NCBI RefSeq assembly: GCF_012927185.1
Contig: NZ_JABBGB010000003.1
Span: 806,001-870,000 of the forward strand
Length of the DNA: 64,000 nt
Source: Pseudoflavitalea sp. G-6-1-2
GTDB lineage: Bacteria > Bacteroidota > Bacteroidia > Chitinophagales > Chitinophagaceae
Reading direction: 5' to 3'
In this document: piece after piece, positions 24,811 through 33,826 of the stretch
How the letters are laid out: every line of letters starts with the position of its first letter
How positions within the stretch are numbered: position 1 is the first letter of the stretch
Position numbers and translations under genes: made by a program
Notes under the pieces: model-generated
What the model saw: only the letters and a program-made list of their open reading frames with translations
What the model was told of the DNA's origin: nothing
The model's database searches: none

Positions 24811-25444
24811 CAGGAGGTGTGTAATCCTGTACCATCACGGGTAGTGGCTCAGCGATAGTGTTTTCAAAAATGATTGATTTCATTATTTTGAGGCCAATGT
24901 CTTTGTACTTGTCATAGGTATCGATGCGGGTAGTAAGTGTCAACACATACGACATATTTCCTTTCGCAAAACAATGCTGTGTAATCCTGATATTGTGTAC
25001 GCCATATTTTCCCTGATAATCCAGAACATAGAAGGAGCGCCCATTCTCTGTTACGGTTTCACTTTTAAGAATAGTAACATCAGCCAGCATTTGGTTGATC
25101 TGGGTCAGGTTCGATGCTACGGCTTTTTCCAGATTGAAGGTAGTGCTGTCTATAGGTAACAAAACAACATTTACGTTTTCGCTAAAAGGGTCAGTTGCAT
25201 CCTCTTTAGGAGAAAAGAAGTAGAGATCGCAGCCTCTCGTTTGGGAACTGTCTACCCTCCATTCATGCGGAGCCAGAATGGAATACGTGGGCCTGAAAAT
25301 TCTGCTCCATCCACCATTGTTATTGGTTTTCTGCTGAGCATGCAGCAGGGCAGGGGTGGCCAGTAACAGTATCCATACACAAATGGAGGCTGAAAAAAAT
25401 CTGCTGGTTTTACTTGCAGAACTATGCAGAGAGAATGCTTTCAT
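24791..25444 (-). CDS. PsbP/DcrB-like secreted protein
   Basis: 217 residues. A long signal region ends at LLHAQ (about 37). The mature part reads YSILAPHEWRVDSS, then LYFFSPKEDATDPFSENVNV and VLLPIDSTTFNLEKAV, matching the PsbP/DcrB-type fold (a membrane-proximal alpha-beta domain seen in many periplasmic proteins of unknown role). It ends with a proline-rich tail. Its stop lies inside the end of the convergent gene (20-base overlap). Confidence 0.7.
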   Translation of the reverse strand: MKAFSLHSSASKTSRFFSASICVWILLLATPALLHAQQKTNNNGGWSRIFRPTYSILAPHEWRVDSSQTRGCDLYFFSPKEDATDPFSENVNVVLLPIDSTTFNLEKAVASNLTQINQMLADVTILKSETVTENGRSFYVLDYQGKYGVHNIRITQHCFAKGNMSYVLTLTTRIDTYDKYKDIGLKIMKSIIFENTIAEPLPVMVQDYTPPAKGQNQ

Positions 25445-25553
25445 AACTTCAATATTGAGCCAATATAGATCAAAACGTGAAAAACACCCTATACAGTTTC
25501 ACTATTTTTTTGTAAGCTGCACAACGAAATGCAAATAGCGATCCAACCAGCAA

Positions 25554-26096
25554 TTACTTCCGCCTGTGAATGATAGCCGCTAAAAATGCGATCAAAGCGG
25601 ATAATCCCCCCAATGAAAAAAGTACAGATTTGATAGTGGTGAAATTTGCCACTGCAACATTTACGTTACCCTGTGGGTGCCAGAGATACCATGCAAAACT
25701 GATATTCTCTCCGAGGTCGCAGGCTACGCAGATGATCATAGCTGCTCCGAGAGTTCTGTAAAACCCTGTACCCTTCCAGTATGCAGCGAGACCCAGAAAG
25801 AAAGCACAATAAATAAAAGGATAAAACAGATCGAGGAGGAAAAAGCTGCGCATGTAGAGCGACCTGTCGTATTGTGCAGATGCCAGTCTCACATAGTCGG
25901 CATCGAATAAACGCCGGCTCCAGTCACTGAAAGAGGCATCATTTTTTTCAGGCATCAGATGCGAGTCGATGATATGCGTTACTGTTTCTGTGGGGGTGAA
26001 GAATCCGTTCTTATGTATCAGCTGAAAGCCGGCAGTAGCAGCAATAAAGAACAATGTGTTGATCAGCAGCCGTCTGGTGAAGATGCTTTTTTTCAT
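25554..26096 (-). CDS. membrane protein of unknown function
   Basis: 180 residues with about four transmembrane segments (near 9-25, 86-106, 113-130, 155-175). The first loop (residues about 30-80) is hydrophilic and probably periplasmic. No recognised motif. It is divergent from the patatin-like gene at 26147, with only 50 bases between starts. Confidence 0.7.
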   Translation of the reverse strand: MKKSIFTRRLLINTLFFIAATAGFQLIHKNGFFTPTETVTHIIDSHLMPEKNDASFSDWSRRLFDADYVRLASAQYDRSLYMRSFFLLDLFYPFIYCAFFLGLAAYWKGTGFYRTLGAAMIICVACDLGENISFAWYLWHPQGNVNVAVANFTTIKSVLFSLGGLSALIAFLAAIIHRRK

Positions 26097-26146
26097 AAGC
26101 AGGTTGTTGATTCAAATTATCAAAACTTAACTAAAATTCAAATAGT

Positions 26147-28837
26147 ATGAGCAACGGTTTTCCCAATGCCAGCTTCAGGCAATACTGGTTATATCTGTAT
26201 GCCGAAATAAAAGAAGAGGATGATGGTTTCTTCCGAAAGATCTGGAAAGGCCTGCGGATACTGGGTAAACTAACTTCAGAAGTGCTTTGGGATGCCTGGC
26301 TCGAATTGCTCTTCCTCGCGCTGTTCTGGCTGGTGATCGCTAAAATGGGACAGGGAAGAGACCTGATCGTAAGCCTCTTTGAACCAGACGGACTCTATAC
26401 CGAAGTAAGGATCTTCTTTACCATCGTAACTGTGATCTTTTACTCGATGTCCATGTGGATCATCCCTGCGGTTTTCTTTCAGCAGAAAGATGATTATGCA
26501 GACAACAAACCTAATTATGAATCGAGCTTCCACAAACACCTTTTCTTTGCACATCGCATACTTCCGCTGATCCCTTTCTGGCTGATGTCTACAGTGCTGT
26601 TCAGACAAGCTTATGCCGACTGGATTTTCGCAGGTTTTGCGCTGATCGAGATAGTGATACTCACGCTTTTCAAGGGCTCGGAATATGAGCCCAGAAAGAA
26701 AGAGGGGCGTGATCTGCAAGCCGTAGAAAAGAAACGAAGAACCGGCCGGAAATGGCTGATGATCATCGTTATTGTTTTGCTGGCTGTTTCATTAGTTTGG
26801 TTTGCCATCATCTATCAGAAAAAATATACAGAAGCGAAGCGTGTGTTTGCGCTGATCCTCTACCTGATCTCTTTTCTCATGTACTTCTTCTACAATCGTA
26901 AAGATTCGCAGCTGATTGCAGTGGTGAAAGAACATGCAGGCCAGGAACCAAAACCTAAAACTAAAAGGTACAACTGGTGGGCAACTGTAAAAACATACAA
27001 AGCCAATAGTCTTTTCTTTGCGGGATATCTGATAATTCAGCTGGCTATTGTAGTATACATTTTCAAGTGGCGGCCGAATATCGATTTCGCTCCGGAATCA
27101 TTACTGCTATTTTTATTCTCCTTCTACGTACTCATCATCGATCTGTTCTTTTATTTCATCAACGTAAGCAATGCACGGAGATTTGTTGCCGGATTTGTTT
27201 TTGTAATACTGGTAGTGCTCTACAACAGCAGTGCCGGCATCAATCTTAATCTGCGGCATTACAAACTCGATCCGAATCCCGAAAGTTCATTGGTAAATCA
27301 GTATGAACGGCTCGATTTTCAGCACAGGTACGAAATGCTGAGAGACAGCATCAACAACAGAGACAGCATTGCGCCTTATCCCATCATCCTCGTAAGTGGC
27401 GAAGGTGGCGGATCGCGTGCAGGCATGTGGTTCAGCGAAAACCTCATTGCATTCGACTATCTCACAAAAGGAAAATTCAGAGACCATATCTTTTCTGTTT
27501 CTACAGTATCCGGAAGCTCCATCGGGCTGGGAACAGTGATGGCATTCTGGGAGCAACCGATGAAGGGCGACAGCATCGACAAACGATGGCTGAACCTTCC
27601 TGCCAAAGTATTCTGCAATAATTTCGTAGGAAGTTCCATCACCGGATCGTTGCTCACCGATCTCTGGAAAACCTTTATACCGGTGGACCTCAGTACCCAC
27701 GACAGAAACAATATTCTGCAGGATGAAGAAGCATTCTTTACACAGAAAGCACTCATGGAAGTTACGCAGGAGATCAGCACAGGATCGGATCAGGAGATCA
27801 AACTCCCCCGAAATATTCAAATTCCCGCAAACGAAAGAATACTCGCGCACGACTTCATGAGTTTTTTCTACGAGAAAGATCCTTACCATAACGGCATCCG
27901 TTTCAGAGCGCACATGCCACTTGTTTTTGTAAACACCTGCAGAAGCAACGACGGAAGAAGAGGCATCTTTTCTCCCATCAGATTAAGCGGAGATTATTTC
28001 AACGATGCAGTGGATATCACGGCATACCTGTACGATAAGGATGTGTATGATGAAGCCGGAAATAAAATTCCTGCATTCCGCAAACGAAATATTTCACTCG
28101 GACAGGCATGCAATACCAGCGAGCTTTTCCCGGTATTCAGCGCTTCCGCTTACATCGATAGTCTCGGTAATTTTGTAGATGGAGGCTATCACGAAAATTC
28201 AGGCCTCAAAACCACGCTCGATGTTTACCGCAAGCTCAGTGAGCAATTGGCGAATGATACTAAGATCAAAAAAGGGAGTTACAAAATCTATATCCTTTAC
28301 CTGAAAAACGGAGAAACAGACAGGGATCTCTATAAATCGCAAAGGGCCGAACCTCCTTTGTTGTCGCCAGTAAAAGCCTTCTTCAATCAGCCATTCACTG
28401 GCAGCGCTGCCTACTTTGAAGAGAAGGCCCGGCATATAGGACTCGATAGTTCTGTGGAGTTCGTAAATATAGCGCTGAGCAATAGGGTAGCGCTCGATAC
28501 ATCCATTACATCGCAGCGTAGCAAGAAGGTTGGACTGGAACTGGAAAAAGAAATGCTCAACGATCTGGTGATGGAAATAGACACTTCCAAAAAGCAGATG
28601 GAACTCAATTTTCCGCTTGCGCGATGGTTGTCCCACGCCGTGATACGAAGAATCAGAATGAGTGCTCAGATACCTTTGACCAATAATCCCAAGCTGATGC
28701 AGCTGCTGGGTGCAGTGAATGCTATTTACATACGCAAATCGCAGGAGAATCATTTTCAGGAACTGCAGCCAATGCAGATTGAAATAAACAGCGATACATT
28801 GTTGCCGCTGCCGGATAGGGCAGTGCCTGCAAACTGA
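26147..28837 (+). CDS. polytopic membrane protein with patatin-like phospholipase domain
   Basis: 896 residues. The first 370 residues hold about nine transmembrane helices. The C-terminal part has a patatin-like serine-aspartate site: oxyanion loop SGEGGGSRAGMW, nucleophile SGSSIGLG (GxSxG) and FVDGGYHENSG (DGG with the catalytic Asp). It should be a membrane-bound lipid acyl hydrolase, with the catalytic domain on the side that follows the ninth helix. The substrate is unknown. The length is far above soluble patatins (about 300). Confidence 0.78.
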   Translation: MSNGFPNASFRQYWLYLYAEIKEEDDGFFRKIWKGLRILGKLTSEVLWDAWLELLFLALFWLVIAKMGQGRDLIVSLFEPDGLYTEVRIFFTIVTVIFYSMSMWIIPAVFFQQKDDYADNKPNYESSFHKHLFFAHRILPLIPFWLMSTVLFRQAYADWIFAGFALIEIVILTLFKGSEYEPRKKEGRDLQAVEKKRRTGRKWLMIIVIVLLAVSLVWFAIIYQKKYTEAKRVFALILYLISFLMYFFYNRKDSQLIAVVKEHAGQEPKPKTKRYNWWATVKTYKANSLFFAGYLIIQLAIVVYIFKWRPNIDFAPESLLLFLFSFYVLIIDLFFYFINVSNARRFVAGFVFVILVVLYNSSAGINLNLRHYKLDPNPESSLVNQYERLDFQHRYEMLRDSINNRDSIAPYPIILVSGEGGGSRAGMWFSENLIAFDYLTKGKFRDHIFSVSTVSGSSIGLGTVMAFWEQPMKGDSIDKRWLNLPAKVFCNNFVGSSITGSLLTDLWKTFIPVDLSTHDRNNILQDEEAFFTQKALMEVTQEISTGSDQEIKLPRNIQIPANERILAHDFMSFFYEKDPYHNGIRFRAHMPLVFVNTCRSNDGRRGIFSPIRLSGDYFNDAVDITAYLYDKDVYDEAGNKIPAFRKRNISLGQACNTSELFPVFSASAYIDSLGNFVDGGYHENSGLKTTLDVYRKLSEQLANDTKIKKGSYKIYILYLKNGETDRDLYKSQRAEPPLLSPVKAFFNQPFTGSAAYFEEKARHIGLDSSVEFVNIALSNRVALDTSITSQRSKKVGLELEKEMLNDLVMEIDTSKKQMELNFPLARWLSHAVIRRIRMSAQIPLTNNPKLMQLLGAVNAIYIRKSQENHFQELQPMQIEINSDTLLPLPDRAVPAN

Positions 28838-28851
28838 TTCACCTGCATTGA

Positions 28852-29922
28852 TTACAGTTGAATATTGGCAGCAATCTTCGCCGCAAATTCATCGAGGCTG
28901 ATATTGCCCGTATTGCTGAGCAGTATAATGGTAGACCCTGTTCCTTCGATATGGAACAGCATGCTTTGTGCACCCATTATCATGCCCGGCCTTTTGATAA
29001 TGCGGTACATGGTTCCTTTGATATCATAATCTTCGTACACCCAAACGCCATAACCGTATTCTCCTTTTCCGGATAAAAACATCTTGTCGAGCGATGCGGC
29101 TTTCAACAGTTTAATTCCGAACAATGCATTGCTGAACTGAAGCAGGTCCGCAACAGTGGAGTACATGGAGCCGGCGCCATACCAGTTTTCGGGATACACC
29201 GGAAAGTCTGGTGCAAGCCTGCCGAGATCATCCCGATAGAAGTAAGTATCAGCAAGGCCTGCGGGCATATCCCGTTGATGCAGCACTCCGGTATTCTTCA
29301 GCTGCAATGGCTTCAGTATATTTTGTTGCAGCACCGAATCGTACGATTGGTTGTACAATTTCTCGATGATCCTGCTGAGAATAACATAATCTGCATTGTT
29401 GTAATCGAACCGGCTTCCCGGAGCCTTTACCAGTTTGCCGCTGCAGAATTTATCCATCACTTCTGTTAAGGTATAGGGATGCTGATAAGGAGGCAAACCA
29501 TTGTTCAACGCACTTTCAAAACTGGTGACGGTATCCATATTGCTGATACCCGAAGTATGATTCAGCAACTGATGAACAGTTACTTTATCCTTCGCCTCCC
29601 CTTTATATTCCGGAAGATATTTTCCGATAGTGCTGCTGAGCTCAAGCCTGCCCTGCTCGTACAGTTGCATAATCAGAACTGAGGTGAATAGTTTTGTTAT
29701 CGAAGCAATCTTATATTTTGTATCGACGGACGAAGGAATTTTAAACGAAAGATTCGCATAACCAAAACTCTTCTGATAACTCAGTTTGTTCTTTTCCTGA
29801 ATCAGCACTACGCCGTTGAAGCCTGCCGCTTTTGCAAAAGAATCGATGTACGTTACATACGACTGTGCCTGAGTGCAATGCAGGGCAATCAGCAAAAGCA
29901 TGCTGCAGAGTATTCTTTTCAT
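28852..29922 (-). CDS. serine hydrolase, beta-lactamase/class C-like family
   Basis: 356 residues with a signal peptide (ending near CTQAQ). SITKLFTSVLI supplies the SxxK nucleophile motif and FDYNNADYVILS the Tyr-x-Asn motif of the class C/PBP-like hydrolases (beta-lactamase-related Pfam family). Members include esterases, D-aminopeptidases and carboxypeptidases; beta-lactamase activity should not be assumed. It converges on the patatin-like gene with 14 bases between stops. Confidence 0.88.
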   Translation of the reverse strand: MKRILCSMLLLIALHCTQAQSYVTYIDSFAKAAGFNGVVLIQEKNKLSYQKSFGYANLSFKIPSSVDTKYKIASITKLFTSVLIMQLYEQGRLELSSTIGKYLPEYKGEAKDKVTVHQLLNHTSGISNMDTVTSFESALNNGLPPYQHPYTLTEVMDKFCSGKLVKAPGSRFDYNNADYVILSRIIEKLYNQSYDSVLQQNILKPLQLKNTGVLHQRDMPAGLADTYFYRDDLGRLAPDFPVYPENWYGAGSMYSTVADLLQFSNALFGIKLLKAASLDKMFLSGKGEYGYGVWVYEDYDIKGTMYRIIKRPGMIMGAQSMLFHIEGTGSTIILLSNTGNISLDEFAAKIAANIQL

Positions 29923-30036
29923 ATGCCGGATGGTTTAAAGGAGTAAATCAAAATATGACATAAATCCCGGAAAACCTACCTCGGCCCGCAGATTTGAACC
30001 ATTGTCAATTTCCTGTGTTTTATACAGTGTATACGC

Positions 30037-30044
30037 TATTTTTG
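30037..30044 (+). promoter_or_regulatory. -7 promoter element for lipB
   Basis: TATTTTTG, exact TAnnTTTG, ending 4 bases before the ATG at 30049; predicts a leaderless mRNA. Confidence 0.5.
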
Positions 30045-30048
30045 CAGC

Positions 30049-30777
30049 ATGAACACGCCACCCATCCCCGTAATTTTTGAAGATCTCGGCAATATGAGCT
30101 ACCAGGCCGCCTGGGATTACCAGGAGCAACTGCTGAAGCAGAAGGTAGAGCGTAAGTCGAGGGTATTCGCCAATTCAGGGGAGCCGGTGGTTGAAGAAGA
30201 CAATTCGCCGATTCCTCACCACCTGTTGTTCGTAGAACATCCGCCTGTGTACACGCTCGGAAAGAGCGGCAAGATGGAGCATGTGCTCATCAGCGAAGAA
30301 GAGCGCAACGCAAAAGGCATCGAATTCTTCAAGATCAATCGCGGTGGCGACATCACATTTCACGGCCCGCAACAATTGGTGGGTTATCCCATTTTCGACC
30401 TCGAACAATTCTATACCGATATCGGCAAGTATCTCCGCAATCTCGAAGAGGTATTCATCCTCACCATGGCAGAGTACGGTTTGAAAGGAGAGCGTTCGCC
30501 CGGAGAAACAGGCGTATGGCTCGATGCCGATGATTACACAAAAGCAAGGAAGATCTGCGCAATGGGCATCCGCTGCAGCCGCTGGATCACCATGCATGGA
30601 TTTGCTTTCAACGTAAACACCGATCTCGATTATTTCTCTTACATCGTTCCCTGTGGAATAGAAAACAAAGCCGTTACATCTTTACAAAAAGAAGTAGGCC
30701 ATGCGCTGGACATGGAGGAAGTAAAAGAAAAAGTAAAGAAGAATTTTGAAAAGGTCTTCAATATTACTGTAGGCTAG
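30049..30777 (+). CDS. lipB: lipoyl(octanoyl) transferase LipB
   Basis: 242 residues. It moves octanoyl from acyl carrier protein to the lipoyl domains of 2-oxo acid dehydrogenases and GcvH. Signature stretches: LLFVEHPPVYTLGKSGK, NRGGDITFHGPQQLVGYPI, and the catalytic lysine and cysteine in ARKICAMGIRCSRW (K168) and IVPCGI (C202). An insertion of about 20 residues (RKSRVFANSGEPVVEEDNS) near residue 40 is seen in Bacteroidota versions. A lipoylated E2 is encoded at 58872, a plausible substrate. Confidence 0.95.
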   Translation: MNTPPIPVIFEDLGNMSYQAAWDYQEQLLKQKVERKSRVFANSGEPVVEEDNSPIPHHLLFVEHPPVYTLGKSGKMEHVLISEEERNAKGIEFFKINRGGDITFHGPQQLVGYPIFDLEQFYTDIGKYLRNLEEVFILTMAEYGLKGERSPGETGVWLDADDYTKARKICAMGIRCSRWITMHGFAFNVNTDLDYFSYIVPCGIENKAVTSLQKEVGHALDMEEVKEKVKKNFEKVFNITVG

Positions 30778-30790
30778 AAAGCAGTATCCA

Positions 30791-31780
30791 TCAATCTTTC
30801 GGGATGAACACTTTGTGTGTTTCTTTCAGCTTCCCATCTTCATACAATTCAAATCTGAACCATCCTGAATGCAGGAAGGTTACTTTGTCGATGAGCAGCA
30901 TAGGATCGCGTACTTTCTTTATTTCGAACAGAAGACTCTGATCGTCTTCGAAGAATTTCACTTCGTAATCTTTTTTGAGTGCATCGTAGAGATCAATCAC
31001 CACATTGCCATCTCTGTCTGTAAACACAAAGCGCGATGGTTTGTAGATCTCGCGTGGTATATAGGGCCTCAGTACAATGGTGTCGAGGTTTTTGAAAGCG
31101 AGTGTGTCTTTGGTTTTGTACACGATGGAGTCGCGGAATTTTTTGAATCCTTTTTCGGGAATGGAGAACAGCAGGGAGTCGCGCTTCTTTACCACAAAAA
31201 ACTTCTCCGCCGGTTTTACAGGAGTGGCGGGCTTTGCAGCATTTTGCTTCAGCTCTGCCGGATCTTTGTAATAAGGATTGGTGGCCTTGATCGATTGCTT
31301 TTCCGATTCTTTGGTTGCTTCGCGCAGTTCTGTTTTCAGTTGCTCCACATCACGCTGGCTCATATTGTCTGCTACAACAATGCGGTGGTTGTTGTTCTCT
31401 CCGGTGAAATTGCCTTCTCTTGAATCGGGCCTTGCTCCGGCAACGGTATCCCAGTAAGGGCGTTTAACCGGACTAAAAACATACTGCCCGCCTTCGAGCA
31501 TAATGAAGAGACGATAGAAGAGATTGGGTGAATATGATTTTGTATCCACGAATCCGTTTTGCGGAACGGTGGGATCGGCAACATTCAGAATAGTGCGGAA
31601 ACCTTTTGTACTGTCTGTAGAACGCTGGATACTTATCTGCGCAACATTCCGGTAGTTGTTGGTCCAGCTGATGATAGCTTTATTATAACCCCTGGTGGTT
31701 ACGGTGAACCGGGGCAAAGTATCCTGTGCAAGGGAAGGAACGGAGATCAACAACAATAAACACACCCACAGCCTGTTCAT
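30791..31780 (-). CDS. secreted protein, FN3-like N-terminus, unknown function
   Basis: 329 residues with a signal peptide (ending SLAQ). Residues 25-120 have an FN3-like pattern (AIISWTNNYRNVAQISIQRSTDS, FVDTKSYSPNLFYRLF). A Lys/Pro/Ala-rich linker (about 155-195) leads to a C-terminal beta-rich domain with YEVKFFEDDQSLLFEIKKVRDPMLLIDK. I do not recognise a family. It converges with lipB with 13 bases between stops. Confidence 0.72.
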   Translation of the reverse strand: MNRLWVCLLLLISVPSLAQDTLPRFTVTTRGYNKAIISWTNNYRNVAQISIQRSTDSTKGFRTILNVADPTVPQNGFVDTKSYSPNLFYRLFIMLEGGQYVFSPVKRPYWDTVAGARPDSREGNFTGENNNHRIVVADNMSQRDVEQLKTELREATKESEKQSIKATNPYYKDPAELKQNAAKPATPVKPAEKFFVVKKRDSLLFSIPEKGFKKFRDSIVYKTKDTLAFKNLDTIVLRPYIPREIYKPSRFVFTDRDGNVVIDLYDALKKDYEVKFFEDDQSLLFEIKKVRDPMLLIDKVTFLHSGWFRFELYEDGKLKETHKVFIPKD

Positions 31781-31860
31781 GATAGCAATAACGATGTTTT
31801 TGTGTCTGTATTATTTAAGTTACAAATATAACGATCGTATCGTTGTCAAAATCCCTGCCA

Positions 31861-32787
31861 TTAATAACTCAGTAAACCGGCCGGGAGACTGCGATTCCCC
31901 TGTAATCCACCACTATGTATCATCAATACGCGGTTTCCGGATGTGAAGAAGTTTTTCTGCAGCAGGTCGTTTAATCCGAAAGCCATCTTGCCGGTGTACA
32001 CAATATCGGTGGGTATTTTGGTCTGCAGGTACAGTTCGCGCATGAAGCTGATCAGCTCCGGTTTATGTTTGCCGAAACCTCCGGAATGATAGTCGTAGAT
32101 GAGCTGATACCGGTCATTCAACGCATGTTTGCTGAGAAATTGCAGCAATGTGTTGTCGTTGGTATTGCTGAGTTTGAGGCTGCTGAAACCAAGTATCTGC
32201 TGATGCGGGAGGCTGCTGTTGATCAGTCCGGCCATCATGGTGGCAGTGCCCACTGCACAGGCGATATGCGAGTATCGGGCAAGATCGGGAACGAGTGTAA
32301 GTATCTCTGATGCGCCGAGAACGCCTTCGGCGCTTTGTCCACCTGAAGGGATCACCGCAAAATCCGGAAACTGTTCCTGCATTTTAATTTGCAGCATTTC
32401 TTCCTCACCATATTCAGTTCTGTTAACGAACAATAGTTCCATTCCGGCATTTTCTGCATCCTGCAAAGCGGGATTAAGGGGTTCATTTCTTTCGCCTCTT
32501 ACAATACCTTTGGCAGCAAAATTGTTAATCAATGCAGCTTCCGCTACTGCAACAAGGTGATTGCTCCAGGCGCCCCCGAAACTGAGGATGCCTTTGAAAC
32601 CCTTGCTCCGTGCGGATTGCAGGTGATATTTCAGTTTAAACCATTTGTTGCCGGAGATAACGGGATGAATGAGATCGAGGCGAAGCACATCAACAGGAAC
32701 AGCAATTGTTCCCCATTGTGAAAAATCCACCGGCTGAACAATTGCCCTGCTCAGATCAACTGTCTCGTATGGTGGTCTGGTGAACAA
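31861..32787 (-). CDS. PLP-dependent enzyme, ACC deaminase/D-cysteine desulfhydrase family
   Basis: 308 residues of the tryptophan synthase beta-like fold. The PLP lysine is in VISGNKWFKLKYHL, and FGGAWSNHLVAVA is the phosphate-binding neighbour. The family includes 1-aminocyclopropane-1-carboxylate deaminase and D-cysteine desulfhydrase; the two cannot be told apart here. The only suitable start is TTG at 32787 (MFTRPPYETVD); no in-frame ATG lies near it. Confidence 0.85.
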   Translation of the reverse strand: MFTRPPYETVDLSRAIVQPVDFSQWGTIAVPVDVLRLDLIHPVISGNKWFKLKYHLQSARSKGFKGILSFGGAWSNHLVAVAEAALINNFAAKGIVRGERNEPLNPALQDAENAGMELLFVNRTEYGEEEMLQIKMQEQFPDFAVIPSGGQSAEGVLGASEILTLVPDLARYSHIACAVGTATMMAGLINSSLPHQQILGFSSLKLSNTNDNTLLQFLSKHALNDRYQLIYDYHSGGFGKHKPELISFMRELYLQTKIPTDIVYTGKMAFGLNDLLQKNFFTSGNRVLMIHSGGLQGNRSLPAGLLSY

Positions 32788-32847
32788 GCGCCTAATATCG
32801 CATATTTTTATATTTTCGTGCGTGAATTTTTAAATCAAAACAGACAC

Positions 32848-33720
32848 ATGCAACCAACGCTCTTAATACTGGCAGCCGGGATGGCATCGCGGTATGGCAG
32901 TATGAAACAGATACAGTCTTTTGGACCTGGAGGCGAAACCATCATGGACTATTCGATTTATGATGCAATCCGTGCCGGTTACAAGAAAGTGGTGTTTATC
33001 ATCAGAAAGGAATTTCATCAGGATTTTGCTGATATTTTCGAGCCGAGGCTGAAGGGCAAAATTGAGATCGATTATGTGTATCAGGAAGTAACCGATGGCA
33101 GAACCAAACCATGGGGTACAGCACAGGCGGTTCTCTGCGCCAAAGACGCCATCAAAGAACCATTTGCCGTAATCAATGCAGATGATTTCTATGGCCGTGA
33201 TGCATTTGAGAAATCATACAAATTCCTCACATCCGATGTAAAGCCTGATGTATACAGCATTATCGGATATGAGTTGCTGAAAACATTGTCCGACAACGGA
33301 ACCGTAAACCGCGGTGTTTGTCAGGTGAATGCAGAGGGCAACCTGAGTTCTATCGCCGAGCGACTGAACATTGCCATGAAAGATGGAAAGATCCTTTGTG
33401 ACGACGATCAGCAGCCGAAAGAGCTGGATACAAACTCTAAAGTATCCATGAACTTCTGGTGCTTCGATGCATCTGTGTTCAGCTATACAGAAAACCTGTT
33501 CAATGAATTCAGAGCTGCCAATGCCGGCAATCCGAAAGCGGAATTCTTTATTCCGCTGATGGCCGATCAATACATTCAGGAAAAAGCGGGTGTTATCAAA
33601 GTGATCCCTACTTCATCCAAATGGTTTGGCGTAACGTACAAGGAAGATGCTCCTGAGGTGAAAGCTGCGCTGGAAGCGCTGGTGAATGCAGGTGAATATC
33701 CTCCTGCGCTCTGGAAATAA
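32848..33720 (+). CDS. sugar nucleotidyltransferase family protein
   Basis: 290 residues from the ATG at 32848. The N-terminus MQPTLLILAAGMASRYGSMKQ is the nucleoside triphosphate-binding signature with an unusually direct reading GMASRYGSMKQ instead of the common GxGTRLxP. VINADDFYGRDAFE holds the metal-binding aspartates. It should join NTP to a sugar phosphate or make a related activated product. The frame opens at GTG 32818, but the ATG gives the conserved start. A terminator follows. Confidence 0.85.
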   Translation: MQPTLLILAAGMASRYGSMKQIQSFGPGGETIMDYSIYDAIRAGYKKVVFIIRKEFHQDFADIFEPRLKGKIEIDYVYQEVTDGRTKPWGTAQAVLCAKDAIKEPFAVINADDFYGRDAFEKSYKFLTSDVKPDVYSIIGYELLKTLSDNGTVNRGVCQVNAEGNLSSIAERLNIAMKDGKILCDDDQQPKELDTNSKVSMNFWCFDASVFSYTENLFNEFRAANAGNPKAEFFIPLMADQYIQEKAGVIKVIPTSSKWFGVTYKEDAPEVKAALEALVNAGEYPPALWK

Positions 33721-33742
33721 TCAATTGATACAAGCATAAATA

Positions 33743-33775
33743 AAGCCCCGTGCAGAACTGCAACGGGGCTTTTTT
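33743..33775 (+). terminator. Rho-independent terminator after nucleotidyltransferase gene
   Basis: AAGCCCCGT pairs with ACGGGGCTT, with an inner GCAG/CTGC stem, followed by TTTTTT. Confidence 0.88.
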
Positions 33776-33826
33776 ACTATCAGAGCTAAAACGGAAACTT
33801 TACAAGAATGCAAACAGAGTTTTTGA

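Noticed and set aside
28852-29922. Antibiotic-resistance beta-lactamase
   Set aside because: SxxK and YxN motifs define a broad serine hydrolase family; nothing specific supports beta-lactamase activity.
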